A stretch of DNA of 45,786 bases from Patescibacteria group bacterium (GCA_022705505.1 JAKJEI010000005.1:1-45786), one strand, 5' to 3'. Positions 1 through 7,767 are shown, numbered from the stretch's first letter. Program-made: numbers and translations. The notes: generated from the sequence alone by a model not told the origin.

Positions 1-103
1 GGGCCTATGACAGTCGGTCGATTTAATTCAAAAAAGTATCATTAATAAAATTAGGTCAGTTAGGCAAAAAGATTTTAATTCAAATTTTAATTTTTTATAT
101 TAA

Positions 104-128
104 CAAAAGCCGGAGCGAACTCCGGCTT
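104..128 (-). terminator. Intrinsic terminator of the 102-aa ORF
   Basis: A 9-bp perfect stem (107-115 with 120-128, loop CGAA) is followed on the minus strand by TTTTGTTA and then an AT-only stretch. It lies 24 bp after the stop codon of the minus-strand gene ending at 152. Bases 1-103 upstream of it hold nothing I can recognise. Confidence 0.8.
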
Positions 129-151
129 GATTGGTGGTCGGCCTGGTGTTG

Positions 152-460
152 TTATTGGTCATGGTGACAAAGGTGTCCACCATGGTCTCGATACTGCGAC
201 CAAGCATCGGCCTCACTCGGTGGTCTCTTGACTCTGACGCCGGCATGCCATCTGTTCACTTCATCCGACACGCTTTTTTCAAAGTCTTCGCGGAAAGCCG
301 CGGCCATCCCGCTTCCGACCCAAGCGGCCATCAGCTCTCCCTTGGTGACCAGTTTGCGTCCGGCCCATTCTTCAAGCTTGACGCGGTGCGCTTCCAGTTC
401 TTCTACCTGAGCCTCAATTGCAATTCGCAACCGGCCTTCTTTATTGTCAGTCGTCGCCAT
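152..460 (-). CDS. Hypothetical 102-aa protein, GC-rich, strong Shine-Dalgarno
   Basis: I do not recognise this protein. The N-terminal half (about residues 1-35) is charged and looks helical or coiled-coil; the C-terminal end is rich in His, Arg and Trp and has no membrane segment. The start is well fixed: AAGGAGG lies 6 nt before the ATG, the only textbook Shine-Dalgarno in the window. A consensus promoter and a terminator bracket it as a single-gene unit. Its codons are more GC-rich than its neighbours, which could mean recent transfer. Function unknown; that it is a real gene is fairly secure from its expression signals. Confidence 0.7.
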   Translation of the reverse strand: MATTDNKEGRLRIAIEAQVEELEAHRVKLEEWAGRKLVTKGELMAAWVGSGMAAAFREDFEKSVSDEVNRWHAGVRVKRPPSEADAWSQYRDHGGHLCHHDQ

Positions 461-507
461 GGGACAACCTCCTTTTAAGTGCGATAGACATAAAATCTCT
501 GTTTATT

Positions 508-536
508 ATTATATCATTTAAATAATATAATCTTAA
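508..536 (-). promoter_or_regulatory. Promoter of the 102-aa ORF
   Basis: On the minus strand a TTAAGA -35 box (531-536) lies 17 nt from a perfect TATAAT (508-513), which is preceded by TGA, giving an extended -10. The predicted transcript starts near 501 and has a leader of about 40 nt containing AAGGAGG. Confidence 0.6.
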
Positions 537-594
537 CTGTGGGATGTTTCTCAATAGAATCATTCAAGCTTGCTCTTTAGTAAAATTATAGTTT

Positions 595-603
595 TGTTAC
601 AAT
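595..603 (+). promoter_or_regulatory. Possible extended -10 promoter for the membrane protein at 656
   Basis: TGT followed by TACAAT (598-603) forms an extended -10 element about 53 nt before the ATG at 656. No convincing -35 is visible at normal spacing. Confidence 0.35.
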
Positions 604-655
604 AAAAGAATAAAAGTAAATTAACAGCTAACCTCCTTTGGGAGAATACAAGCTT

Positions 656-1615
656 ATGGATAATATGGAAACAGCGGCTCAAGCCGTGCCGGTGCCGGAA
701 GGCCCCAAATTGCTAATGGGGGTCTGGGCTTTGTTGGAAAAGACCTGGTCGATTTATAAAGACAAACTTTGGTTGGCGATAGGTATTTTGGTGACGCCGG
801 TTGTTTTGATGACCCTGGCTTCTTATGTTGGCCAGACAGGTTTGTTGCTGATCGCGTCGGTTATCAGTTTGGTTGCCGCGCTGATTATGTTTTGGGCCCA
901 AGGCGCTTTGGTCCTCCTCTTTCTTAATCGCGAGTCAGATTTGAGCGTAAAAAGCGCTTATAAAAATGCCTGGCCTAAGTATTGGTCTTTGCTTTGGGTA
1001 TCTATTCTAACGACCTTTATCACGCTTGGCGGTTTTGGGCTCTTTGTTATTCCTGGTCTCATCTTTACTGTTTGGTTTATGTTTTCGATGATTGTTTTGA
1101 TGGCGGAAGGGGAAAGAGGAATAAAAGCTTTGGTTAAAAGCCGTGAATATGTCCGGAACAATTTTTGGCCGGTGGTTGGTCGTTATTTAGTCATCATGAT
1201 CTTGGTGTTGTTGGCCTATATCATCCTGGGTATCATCACGGCGGGGTTGACAGACAGCAACATCTGGTCCGTGATCCTAGCCAATTTGCTGATGTTGTTT
1301 GTTATTCCGGCCCTCGTTATTTATCAGGTCTTGCTTTATGAGGATCTTAAAGCGGCGAAGGGAGTAGTGGAAGTAAAAGAACAAGCCAAAACCACCTATC
1401 TTTTGATTGGCGCTGCCGGTTGGGCTTTTGTCATTATTTTGGCCCTGCTGGCGACTTCCTTGGTGATGTCGGTCCTGGGCTTTATCCTCGGAGGCGGTCT
1501 CTCAAATGATGAAGATTTGTCTGGAGGGTTGGAAACGCCGGAAATTCAAATAAACCTCCCGGACGGAGTTCAAGAACGGTTAGAGCAATTGATCTCCGAA
1601 GAAGTGGTTTCGTAA
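656..1615 (+). CDS. Polytopic membrane protein (YciC/GPDPase-membrane-domain-like)
   Basis: A 319-aa integral membrane protein with about seven hydrophobic segments and an acidic C-terminal tail of some 45 residues. The central stretch (a Pro-Gly turn entering a long hydrophobic helix, then GIKALVKSREYVRNNFW) resembles the conserved core of the YciC / glycerophosphodiester-phosphodiesterase membrane-domain families, whose biochemical role is unclear. The ATG at 656 is preferred over an upstream in-frame TTG at 638 because GGGAG sits about 11 nt before it. It is followed by a terminator, so it is probably monocistronic. The family link is by general pattern only. Confidence 0.75.
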   Translation: MDNMETAAQAVPVPEGPKLLMGVWALLEKTWSIYKDKLWLAIGILVTPVVLMTLASYVGQTGLLLIASVISLVAALIMFWAQGALVLLFLNRESDLSVKSAYKNAWPKYWSLLWVSILTTFITLGGFGLFVIPGLIFTVWFMFSMIVLMAEGERGIKALVKSREYVRNNFWPVVGRYLVIMILVLLAYIILGIITAGLTDSNIWSVILANLLMLFVIPALVIYQVLLYEDLKAAKGVVEVKEQAKTTYLLIGAAGWAFVIILALLATSLVMSVLGFILGGGLSNDEDLSGGLETPEIQINLPDGVQERLEQLISEEVVS

Positions 1616-1628
1616 AAGTCGCCCTCCG

Positions 1629-1655
1629 ATGGCCCGGAGTTCCCGGGCCATTTTG
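1629..1655 (+). terminator. Intrinsic terminator after the membrane protein
   Basis: A 9-bp stem (ATGGCCCGG, 1629-1637, with 1643-1651) and 5-nt loop, followed by TTTT. It starts 13 bp after the stop codon. Confidence 0.75.
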
Positions 1656-1680
1656 GTGAGGTGGTGAAGGCTTGCTCGGT

Positions 1681-1709
1681 TTGACTTATAGAAGTCTTTT
1701 TGTTTTAAT
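1681..1709 (+). promoter_or_regulatory. Promoter of the RRM protein
   Basis: TTGACT (1681-1686), 17 nt, then TTTAAT (1704-1709). The predicted leader is about 80 nt with no clear Shine-Dalgarno, long compared with other single genes here. Confidence 0.55.
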
Positions 1710-1798
1710 GAAGACGAAGTAAGTTTCTTAATTAGATCTTGGGTCTAGCTTAGGAAGGTCACCTTACTCCAAATTAGTAAGTAGTTAATTTAAGTTAG

Positions 1799-2065
1799 AT
1801 GGCTAGCAAGTTATACGTTGGCAACTTGTCGTACAAAACAAATGACGGCGAGCTCCAACAGCTCTTCTCACAGGCGGGAACGGTCGCTTCCGCTCGTGTT
1901 ATTATGGACAAAATGACTGGACGATCCCGTGGTTTTGGTTTCGTAGAAATGGAAACCAAGGAGGACGCCGATAAAGCGATTGATATGTTCAACGGTCAGG
2001 AGATCGAAGGACGTAAGCTGGTGGTCAACGAAGCTCGACCGATGGAAGAGCGCCCGAGACAATAA
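1799..2065 (+). CDS. RRM-domain RNA-binding protein
   Basis: An 88-aa protein made of one RNA recognition motif. RNP2 is LYVGNL at residues 5-10 and RNP1 is RGFGFVEM at residues 44-51, with the aromatic residues that stack on RNA. A short basic/acidic tail follows. Bacterial single-RRM proteins of this size (the cyanobacterial Rbp type) bind RNA in the cytoplasm and are often cold-induced; whether that holds here is inference. The gene has its own promoter, an 80-nt leader and a strong terminator, so it is independently expressed. No Shine-Dalgarno is seen before the ATG. Confidence 0.92.
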   Translation: MASKLYVGNLSYKTNDGELQQLFSQAGTVASARVIMDKMTGRSRGFGFVEMETKEDADKAIDMFNGQEIEGRKLVVNEARPMEERPRQ

Positions 2066-2090
2066 ACAAAAAGCGGCTTTAGGCCGTGAT

Positions 2091-2130
2091 AAAATCGCCC
2101 CACCCTCGTCAGAGGAGTGGGGCGATTTTT
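2091..2130 (+). terminator. Strong bidirectional terminator after the RRM gene
   Basis: A long stem (AAAATCGCCCCAC paired with GTGGGGCGATTTT) around a loop of about 12 nt, flanked by A-runs and T-runs so it can work on both strands. It begins 26 bp after the RRM stop codon. Confidence 0.85.
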
Positions 2131-2219
2131 GTTCAACTTTTTTGCTGGTTTTATTTTGAGTACGATTTGGAAGCCCCATAAAATATTTTCCAAAATTTCG
2201 TTTTTGAGCAAAAATAATT

Positions 2220-2225
2220 TATAAT
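2220..2225 (+). promoter_or_regulatory. Possible -10 box for the 73-aa membrane protein
   Basis: A perfect TATAAT 36 nt before the ATG at 2262. The matching -35 (TTCGTT at 2197-2202, spacer 17) is poor. Confidence 0.35.
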
Positions 2226-2261
2226 AAAGGCTGAGCATCAGGGAATATTTGCTTTTAAGGT

Positions 2262-2483
2262 ATGTTTTATGGTTTGAGTATTATCGCCGGCGCCTGGCTT
2301 CTTCAGTGGTGGTTTGCGCGCCGAGGACAGAGGAGTCTTCAATCTTGGACGTTGCGTTTTTTGGCGCTTGGTTTTTTGGTTTTAGTTTTTGAAACTTTTG
2401 ACAAGGCGAAGATTTGGCGTTCAATACCAGCAATTTTGTCTTTGGTATTAATTCTCATTCTTTTGCGCAAGCACCGACATTAA
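2262..2483 (+). CDS. Small two-segment membrane protein, hypothetical
   Basis: A 73-aa ORF with two hydrophobic helices (about residues 3-17 and 31-68, the second broken by a charged FETFDKAKIWR loop) and a basic C-terminus (RKHRH). I do not recognise a family. AAGG lies 5 nt before the ATG and a TATAAT lies 36 nt upstream. It sits alone between the RRM terminator and the minus-strand tRNA. Being short and composition-biased it could be spurious, but position and start signals favour a real gene. Confidence 0.5.
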   Translation: MFYGLSIIAGAWLLQWWFARRGQRSLQSWTLRFLALGFLVLVFETFDKAKIWRSIPAILSLVLILILLRKHRH

Positions 2484-2521
2484 TACCGGCTTAACCAGGT
2501 GATTAACTTTTATTGTGTGGG

Positions 2522-2592
2522 TGCGGGCAGGGAGAATCGAACTCCCGTCTACTGCTTGGAAGGCAGTCATTCTACCACTAAACCATGCCCGC
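2522..2592 (-). tRNA. tRNA-Gly(TCC)
   Basis: On the minus strand a full cloverleaf folds: acceptor GCGGGCA/TGCCCGC, a D-arm with AGTGGTAGA, anticodon stem ACTGC/GCAGT enclosing CTTCCAA (anticodon TCC), and T-arm GGGAG-TTCGATT-CTCCC. Discriminator base is A. The 3' CCA is not encoded (genomic CCCA follows), so it must be added by a CCA-adding enzyme. It reads all GGN or GGA/GGG codons depending on wobble modification. Confidence 0.96.
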
Positions 2593-2602
2593 AAACGTTA
2601 AA

Positions 2603-2631
2603 ATACTAACAGAAAATTGGGTTAGGTTCAA
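2603..2631 (-). promoter_or_regulatory. Promoter of tRNA-Gly
   Basis: On the minus strand TTGAAC (2626-2631), 17 nt, then TAGTAT (2603-2608) preceded by TGT (extended -10). The -10 box ends 10 nt before the mature tRNA 5' end, so the 5' leader is only a few nucleotides. It overlaps the divergent promoter region of the aminotransferase. Confidence 0.7.
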
Positions 2632-2633
2632 TG

Positions 2634-2662
2634 TTGTGGCGCTAATAAACGTAAAGTAAAAT
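2634..2662 (+). promoter_or_regulatory. Promoter giving a predicted leaderless aminotransferase mRNA
   Basis: TTGTGG (2634-2639), 17 nt, TAAAAT (2657-2662), then exactly 6 nt to the ATG. This spacing puts the transcription start on or next to the start codon. Confidence 0.55.
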
Positions 2663-2668
2663 GTAAAG

Positions 2669-3496
2669 ATGAAAAAATATATTTATCTTAATGATCGTAT
2701 TGTCTCGCTTGACAAGGCGGCTATCTTTGCGAATGACCTCGGTCTTTTGCGTGGTTTTGGGGTAATGGATTTTTTGCGAACATTTAATGGGAAGCTATTC
2801 CATTTGCCAGATCATTACAAACGTTTTTGTAGTTCAGCCAAAATGCTAGGTTTAAGAGTACCGGTTAAAGAAGAAGAACTAGCAAAAATTCTCAGTCATT
2901 TATTGGCTAAGAATAAAGTTAGAGATGCTAGTTTTCGGTTAATTTTAACACCTGGTCGAACTGACAATGGTTTAGATCATAATGGTTTACAAACTTTCTT
3001 TATTTTGACCGAAGATCCATATAATTTACCCGATAAGATGTTTATTGCCGGCGCTTCTTTGATTACCTCAGAATACGAAAGAATTTTACCAGAATCTAAA
3101 CATCTGAATTATCTTTGGGCGGTAAAAATGTACCCAGTTCGCAAAAAGAAAGAGGCCGTCGACCTGCTTTATTTAAAAGATGGTAAAGTTACTGAATGTG
3201 CAACTAGCAATATCTTCATTGTTAAAAAAGACAGATTGATAACTCCTAAAAAAGGCATTTTGCCTGGCATAACCAGAAAAGTTGTTCTTGATTTATCTAA
3301 GAAACTTTTACAAGTTAAAGAGTCTGAAGTAACCGAGAGAGAATTGTGGTTGGCCGATGAAGTATTTATTACGGCGACAAGTAAGAGTGTTTTGCCAATA
3401 ACTAAGATTGACGGCAAAAAAATTGGAGGTGGTCAACCTGGTCCTTGGACAAAAAAAATAATGACAGTTTTTGACGAATACAAGAAAAACTATTAA
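2669..3496 (+). CDS. Class IV (fold-type IV) PLP aminotransferase
   Basis: A 275-aa protein of the branched-chain / D-amino-acid aminotransferase and aminodeoxychorismate lyase superfamily. The PLP lysine is predicted as K144 in ESKHLNYL; E176 in ECATSNIF fits the conserved glutamate that contacts the pyridine nitrogen; LPGITR (198-203) is the phosphate-binding turn. The substrate cannot be told from sequence: IlvE-like transamination of branched-chain amino acids is one option. No neighbouring gene belongs to an amino-acid pathway, fitting a lone enzyme in a reduced genome. The start is supported by the -10 box 6 nt upstream; there is no Shine-Dalgarno. Confidence 0.9.
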   Translation: MKKYIYLNDRIVSLDKAAIFANDLGLLRGFGVMDFLRTFNGKLFHLPDHYKRFCSSAKMLGLRVPVKEEELAKILSHLLAKNKVRDASFRLILTPGRTDNGLDHNGLQTFFILTEDPYNLPDKMFIAGASLITSEYERILPESKHLNYLWAVKMYPVRKKKEAVDLLYLKDGKVTECATSNIFIVKKDRLITPKKGILPGITRKVVLDLSKKLLQVKESEVTERELWLADEVFITATSKSVLPITKIDGKKIGGGQPGPWTKKIMTVFDEYKKNY

Positions 3497-3541
3497 CTAA
3501 ATATAAAACCCCGAGTTCTGCTCGGGGTTTTATATTTAGTT
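3495..3541. terminator. Bidirectional terminator between convergent genes
   Basis: A perfect 21-bp stem (3495-3515 with 3521-3541) around TTCTG, with a GC core flanked by AT arms. It serves the aminotransferase on the plus strand and HU on the minus strand. Confidence 0.9.
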
Positions 3542-3566
3542 CAGAAATGATGTTATCCCTAGTTTT

Positions 3567-3839
3567 TTATTTGACCGCGTCTTTCAAAGCTTTGGCGGCT
3601 TTGAATTTCGGTACGCTCATAGCCGGGACCTGAACGGTTTCGCCGGTGCGAGGATTGCGGGCGGTTCTAGCCGCGCGTTCCTTGACGGTGAAAATACCCA
3701 AACCGGCGATAGAGACATCTTCCCCCTTCTTTAGGGTGGAGATGATGGAATCAATCAACACATCTACGACTTTTTCGGCACCGGCTTTGGTTCCGCCGAT
3801 TACCTCATGTACTACATCCACGAGAGCTTGCTTATTCAT
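3567..3839 (-). CDS. hup: DNA-binding protein HU
   Basis: A 90-aa HU/IHF-family protein of normal length. It begins MNKQALVDVV and contains the signature GLGIFTVKERAARTARNPRTGE, where the NPRTGE turn carries the proline that intercalates between base pairs. It bends and compacts DNA as a dimer in the nucleoid. It has its own strong promoter, a leader of about 50 nt without a clear Shine-Dalgarno, and shares a terminator with the convergent aminotransferase gene. HU cannot be separated from IHF by sequence here, but a single gene favours an HU homodimer. Confidence 0.97.
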   Translation of the reverse strand: MNKQALVDVVHEVIGGTKAGAEKVVDVLIDSIISTLKKGEDVSIAGLGIFTVKERAARTARNPRTGETVQVPAMSVPKFKAAKALKDAVK

Positions 3840-3895
3840 AATAGTTATTTCTTATTGCTAATTAGACGACCTTAGCTTAATAAATGCTATTAAAC

Positions 3896-3923
3896 ATTAT
3901 AATACAAGGAGATTTTAAAGCAA
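3896..3923 (-). promoter_or_regulatory. Promoter of hup
   Basis: On the minus strand TTGCTT (3918-3923), 16 nt, TATAAT (3896-3901). The predicted start is near 3889, with a leader of about 50 nt. Confidence 0.7.
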
Positions 3924-3953
3924 TAGTTGAAACCCCTTTTGACACCAGTCAAA

Positions 3954-5483
3954 TTATCTGGCGTAGTCGATGACTCTTGTCTCGCGGATGACGGTGATTT
4001 TAATTTCGCCCGGGTATTTCAGTTCTTGTTCTATACGGAGAGCAATGTCTCGCGCCAGGCGCTTTGATTCTAGGTCGTTAACATCCTCTGGTTGAACAAA
4101 AACCCTTATTTCTCGGCCTGCTTGGATGGCATAGGTTTTTTCAATGCCTTGGAAAGAGTTGGCAATATCTTCCAAATCTTTCAAGCGTTTTAGGTAATTT
4201 TCCAAACTGTCACGCCTGGCGCCCGGTCTGGAGCTGGAAATAGCGTCGGCAACTTTGACAATGATGGACTCCAGGGTCTCAAACGGATATTCCTCATGGT
4301 GGGATTGCATCGCTTGGATAACTTTATGGTCGGCGCCGAATTTTTCCAGAATGCGGCGACCGATTTCCACGTGCGTCCCGGGGATTTCGTGGTCAACGGC
4401 CTTGCCAATATCATGCAAGAGACCGCCCGCCTTAGCCACTTGTGGGTCACTCTTCAATTCTTCAGCGAGCATACCGGCTAGATGAGCTACTTCAATCGCG
4501 TGCTGGAGCACATTTTGGCCATAGCTGGTGCGAAAATGCAGACGACCAAGGATGAGAAGAATACGCGGGTCCAGGTTTAGAACCCCGACTTCATAAGCGG
4601 CTTGCTCGCCTTTTTCTTTGATAACCTTGGAAACCTCCTCCTTCGCTTTTTCCACTATTTCTTCTATTTTAGCTGGCTGAATCCGGCCGTCGGCAATTAA
4701 ATTTTCCAAGGCAGTTTTGGCGATTTGCCGACGAACTGGGTCAAATGAAGACAAAACGATAGAGCCGGGTGTGTCGTCTATAATAACTTCAACCCCAGTC
4801 GCTTTTTCAAAGGCGCGAATGTTGCGACCTTCCTTGCCGATAATCTTGCCCTTTATATCGTCTGAGGGGATATCTACTGTGGTGGACATAACTTCTGGCA
4901 CGGTGGAAGTCGATAAACGTTGAATCACTGTGGAAAGAATCTCTTTGGACTTTTGTTCGTATTTTTCACCAGCTTCGTTTTCTAGTTTTTTGATACGAAC
5001 CAACAAATCTTCCTCGTATTGTTTTTCAATGTTAGTCATTAGTTCTTCCTTTGCTTCTTCCAGGGAAAGGCCGGCAATTTTTTGTAGTTCTTTGATTTTT
5101 TCTTTTTCGGCCTCATCTAGTTTTTCTTTGGTTCGTTTAATTTCTTCCGCTTGTTTTTTTAAGTCATCGCCTTCTTTGTCTATATCCATCTGGCGTTTAT
5201 CCAAAAGCTCGTCTTTTTTAACGAGACGGTCTTCGGTTTTTTTCAACTGACTTTCTTTTTCTTCTAGCTTGCTTTTGGCCTCGGTGATTATTTTGTCGGC
5301 CGTTGTTTCCGCGTCGCTGACTATTTTCTGGGCCTGGTCCTTGGCATCCAGGAAGGACTGCTTAATCTTGTTTTCCATGGAGCCTTTTTGGGCCAGGGTC
5401 AACAAGACCTTCAAAAAATAGCCAACAACAATTCCGCCGACTCCGATGGCCGAAGCGATGAGAATGTATGTTACTGGGTTCAT
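3954..5483 (-). CDS. rny: Ribonuclease Y
   Basis: Membrane-anchored endoribonuclease starting mRNA decay. Numbering from the upstream TTG (511 aa): one N-terminal membrane helix (about 6-33), a long charged coiled coil (40-190), a KH domain with GKIIGKEGRNIR (214-225), and an HD phosphohydrolase domain whose metal-binding HD is at 359-360 in GGLLHDIGK. Length matches the family (about 515 aa). The start is uncertain: ATG at 5483 (given here) or TTG at 5489, which has AGGCGG at better spacing. The 5490-5760 upstream region is non-coding. Confidence 0.97.
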   Translation of the reverse strand: MNPVTYILIASAIGVGGIVVGYFLKVLLTLAQKGSMENKIKQSFLDAKDQAQKIVSDAETTADKIITEAKSKLEEKESQLKKTEDRLVKKDELLDKRQMDIDKEGDDLKKQAEEIKRTKEKLDEAEKEKIKELQKIAGLSLEEAKEELMTNIEKQYEEDLLVRIKKLENEAGEKYEQKSKEILSTVIQRLSTSTVPEVMSTTVDIPSDDIKGKIIGKEGRNIRAFEKATGVEVIIDDTPGSIVLSSFDPVRRQIAKTALENLIADGRIQPAKIEEIVEKAKEEVSKVIKEKGEQAAYEVGVLNLDPRILLILGRLHFRTSYGQNVLQHAIEVAHLAGMLAEELKSDPQVAKAGGLLHDIGKAVDHEIPGTHVEIGRRILEKFGADHKVIQAMQSHHEEYPFETLESIIVKVADAISSSRPGARRDSLENYLKRLKDLEDIANSFQGIEKTYAIQAGREIRVFVQPEDVNDLESKRLARDIALRIEQELKYPGEIKITVIRETRVIDYAR

Positions 5484-5679
5484 AATCAATACGAACCGCC
5501 TGGTCTTTAGCCGTTATGCGTGATTTTTGGAGTTATTTTTCTTGGCAAAATCAACATAATGAAGATATTTTTACGTTACGGACAAAAAGATTTTAGCGGT
5601 AAATGTTATTTTTGATAAATTTACAACCATTAAATAATTGGTACTTTGATGATATCACCTAGAATGAAGTTTGTCCAAC

Positions 5680-5740
5680 TGATGCGGATTAGACGCAGAT
5701 TCTTGCAGACAAAATGCGGATTTATGCAGATAAAGTTCAG
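5680..5740. repeat. Two degenerate copies of an ATGCGGATT..GCAGAT motif
   Basis: Within the 410-bp gap between rny and clpP (5484-5899), GATGCGGATT-AGACGCAGAT and ATGCGGATTTATGCAGAT lie close together. Related pieces occur near 10245-10275 and 34472-34535. The rest of the gap has no ORF I support and ends in the clpP terminator. Confidence 0.4.
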
Positions 5741-5750
5741 TTTTCAGGGA

Positions 5751-5801
5751 AATAATAAAAAGGGCCCGACCTTGTTAGCAACTAACAAGGTCGGGCCCTT
5801 T
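5751..5801 (-). terminator. Intrinsic terminator of clpP
   Basis: A perfect 20-bp stem (5759-5778 with 5782-5801) closed by a 3-nt loop; on the minus strand it runs into TTTTTATTATT. It lies about 100 bp after the clpP stop. Confidence 0.9.
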
Positions 5802-5899
5802 GGTGTTTGAACTTTCTTATTTCAGATTAACTATCAATCGTTAATTGCTTTTTTCTCGACATTTCATTTGCGAGAATCTGCGTGCGTTCTGTATCAGAA

Positions 5900-6481
5900 C
5901 TACTTCCGTTTTTTGATGATGTCGTCAATAATGCCGTAATTTTTGGCTTGGTCAGCCGACATATAGAAGTCGCGGTCAAGATCTTTTTCAATTTGGGTTT
6001 CAGATTTGCCGGTATTTTTAGCCATAATGGTAACCAAATTCTTTTTGGTTTTTAGGATGTGTTCAGCCGTGATGGCGATGTCGGTGGCTTGGCCTTCAAT
6101 TCCGCCCAGTGGTTGGTGGATCATCACTTCGGCATTAGGAAGAGCAAAACGTTTGCCTTTTTTGCCGGAGGAAAGGACCCAAGCCCCGCCGGAGGCCGCC
6201 ATGCCGACACAAACGGTGGCGACGTCCGGTTTGACATAATCCATAGTGTCAATAATGGCCATCGTTGCCGTTACCGAGCCCCCAGGTGAATTGACATAAA
6301 GAGTAATATCTTTTTTGGAATCCTCTGATTCGAGGAAGAGCAGTTGGGCAATAATAATGTTTGCCATATTCTCTTCTATCGGCCCACTCAGAAAAATGAT
6401 GCGTTCTTTTAAGAGGCGCGAGTAAATGTCATAGGCGCGTTCGCCGAAAGGAGATTTTTCAATGACGGTTGGGATAAGCAT
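5900..6481 (-). CDS. clpP: ATP-dependent Clp protease proteolytic subunit
   Basis: A 193-aa serine peptidase of the ClpP family, forming the tetradecameric chamber fed by ClpX/ClpA-type ATPases in the cytoplasm. Triad: S97 in [10 protein letters not shown]122 in MIHQP and D171 in DRDFYMS. The residue after the catalytic Ser is Gly rather than the usual Met (GMAASMG), a small deviation. No clpX is adjacent. Normal length. No Shine-Dalgarno; the ATG is preceded by an AT-only tract carrying TTTTACATTTTAATTT, a motif recurring before several starts in this window. Confidence 0.97.
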   Translation of the reverse strand: MLIPTVIEKSPFGERAYDIYSRLLKERIIFLSGPIEENMANIIIAQLLFLESEDSKKDITLYVNSPGGSVTATMAIIDTMDYVKPDVATVCVGMAASGGAWVLSSGKKGKRFALPNAEVMIHQPLGGIEGQATDIAITAEHILKTKKNLVTIMAKNTGKSETQIEKDLDRDFYMSADQAKNYGIIDDIIKKRK

Positions 6482-6523
6482 GGTAGTTAAATTAAAATGT
6501 AAAATTTAAAATTGAATAAGTAA

Positions 6524-6552
6524 ATTAAAGCACAAAAAGAGGACTAAAGCAA
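6524..6552 (-). promoter_or_regulatory. Promoter of clpP
   Basis: On the minus strand TTGCTT (6547-6552), 17 nt, TTTAAT (6524-6529). The leader is about 35-40 nt of almost pure A/T. A G/C-only palindrome (CCCCCCGGGGGG, 6573-6584) lies 20 bp upstream of the -35. Confidence 0.6.
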
Positions 6553-6624
6553 ATCTAATCTAATACGCCTGCCCCCCCGGGGGGACAAACGCGGAACTAC
6601 AAAGAAGGGAATAAGATATAGCCC

Positions 6625-6663
6625 AAAAAAATTGCCCGCACCTGACGGCACGGGCAATTTTTC
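6625..6663 (-). terminator. Intrinsic terminator of tig
   Basis: Arms around 6625-6637 and 6651-6663 (AAAAATTGCCCG with CGGGCAATTTTT) enclose a partly paired loop; the minus-strand transcript ends in a run of seven U. It lies 52 bp after the tig stop. Confidence 0.85.
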
Positions 6664-6714
6664 TTAATTGTCTTTGTTCCCAGTTTTGCGCTTTGAGTTT
6701 TGAGCTTTAAACCA

Positions 6715-7767
6715 CTATTTCTGTTCTTCCAGCATTTGTAACACTTTCTCGTTGGTGATGACATTGGCGGCATAAGCTTCTAATCGGCGTCGGTCAACAT
6801 CTTTGTAGCGTTCAGCCAAAAAATCAGTTTCATTTTTCAGGTCATCGGCTGGCGGCGTGACTTTTTCCAGACGAGCAATTTCGTTAACAATCAAACTGAA
6901 GCTGACTCGTTTTTGGGCGTCGTCATTCCAGCCCGCAGACAATTCTTCACGTGTCTTTTTTAGATGTTTTAGATAATCGTCAAAATTAAGCCCCATTTGA
7001 CTGATTTGGTGTTCCATTTCAGCCATCATTTTTTCTTTTTCCGTGTCAATCAAGAGTTTAGGAATTTCCAATTTAGCTTGGTTGCGGATGGCCTCCACAA
7101 TTTCTAGGCGGCGCTTGTCTTTAGCGCGCGCTTTTTTCTCCAGTTCCATATTTTCTTTAATTTTGGCGCGTAAATCATCTAGGTTTTTGAATTGCCCCAA
7201 GCTTTTGGCAAAGTCATCATTTAACTCGGGCAACTTCGGCTCGTCATGGTCGCACTTCTCGCCCTCTTTGTGTTCATGCTTGGTTTGGTTGGCAGCCGCG
7301 CGTTGTTGGCGTAAGTCTTCAATCACTTTGTTGACCTCTTCATCGGAGATGACAGTTTCTTCCAAAGGTTTTCCATTAACTTTTTGGGCTATTTTTTTGT
7401 AATCGCCTAAATCAATTTTGGGCAAGACGGCAGTTTTGATTTTGAAACCAAGCGGATTGTCTTTGGCGATTTTGGTGATAGTAATTTGCGGTTCGCCAAT
7501 AGCGTCAATTTTGTTTTCTGTCAGGATTTGAGCATAAGCTTGTCCCAAGGCTTGGTTGGCCATTTCGTATAAAACACCGTTTTCTCCCAGCTGCTCCACT
7601 AGAACTTTTTCGGGGATATGGCCTGGGCGGAAGCCGTCTATTTTTGCTTTTTCACCCAAGGTTTTAATAGCTTTCGGCCAAAACGAGCCAAAATCGGTTG
7701 CGGCGATTTCACCCTCAAGCTCTACTTCGGCATCTGCTGTTTTGTTTATTTTTACTTTTATTTCCAT
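6715..7767 (-). CDS. tig: Trigger factor lacking the PPIase domain
   Basis: Ribosome-bound chaperone meeting nascent chains at the exit tunnel. The N-terminal ribosome-binding domain (1-115) carries the L23-docking signature GFRPGHIPEKV (45-55). The C-terminal arm and body run from about 180 (LPELNDDFAKSLG) to 350. The FKBP-type prolyl isomerase domain normally between them is missing: 350 aa instead of about 430, with only a short linker (161-178) that is rich in His, Glu and Asp and has one Cys. The chaperone role should persist without isomerase activity. The start has no strong Shine-Dalgarno, although AGAGGAAA lies some 25 nt upstream. Confidence 0.93.
   Translation of the reverse strand: MEIKVKINKTADAEVELEGEIAATDFGSFWPKAIKTLGEKAKIDGFRPGHIPEKVLVEQLGENGVLYEMANQALGQAYAQILTENKIDAIGEPQITITKIAKDNPLGFKIKTAVLPKIDLGDYKKIAQKVNGKPLEETVISDEEVNKVIEDLRQQRAAANQTKHEHKEGEKCDHDEPKLPELNDDFAKSLGQFKNLDDLRAKIKENMELEKKARAKDKRRLEIVEAIRNQAKLEIPKLLIDTEKEKMMAEMEHQISQMGLNFDDYLKHLKKTREELSAGWNDDAQKRVSFSLIVNEIARLEKVTPPADDLKNETDFLAERYKDVDRRRLEAYAANVITNEKVLQMLEEQK

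Noticed and set aside
1996-2238. Minus-strand 80-aa ORF over the RRM gene's end
   Set aside because: It spans a strong terminator and the antisense of the RRM gene, with no family resemblance or start signal.
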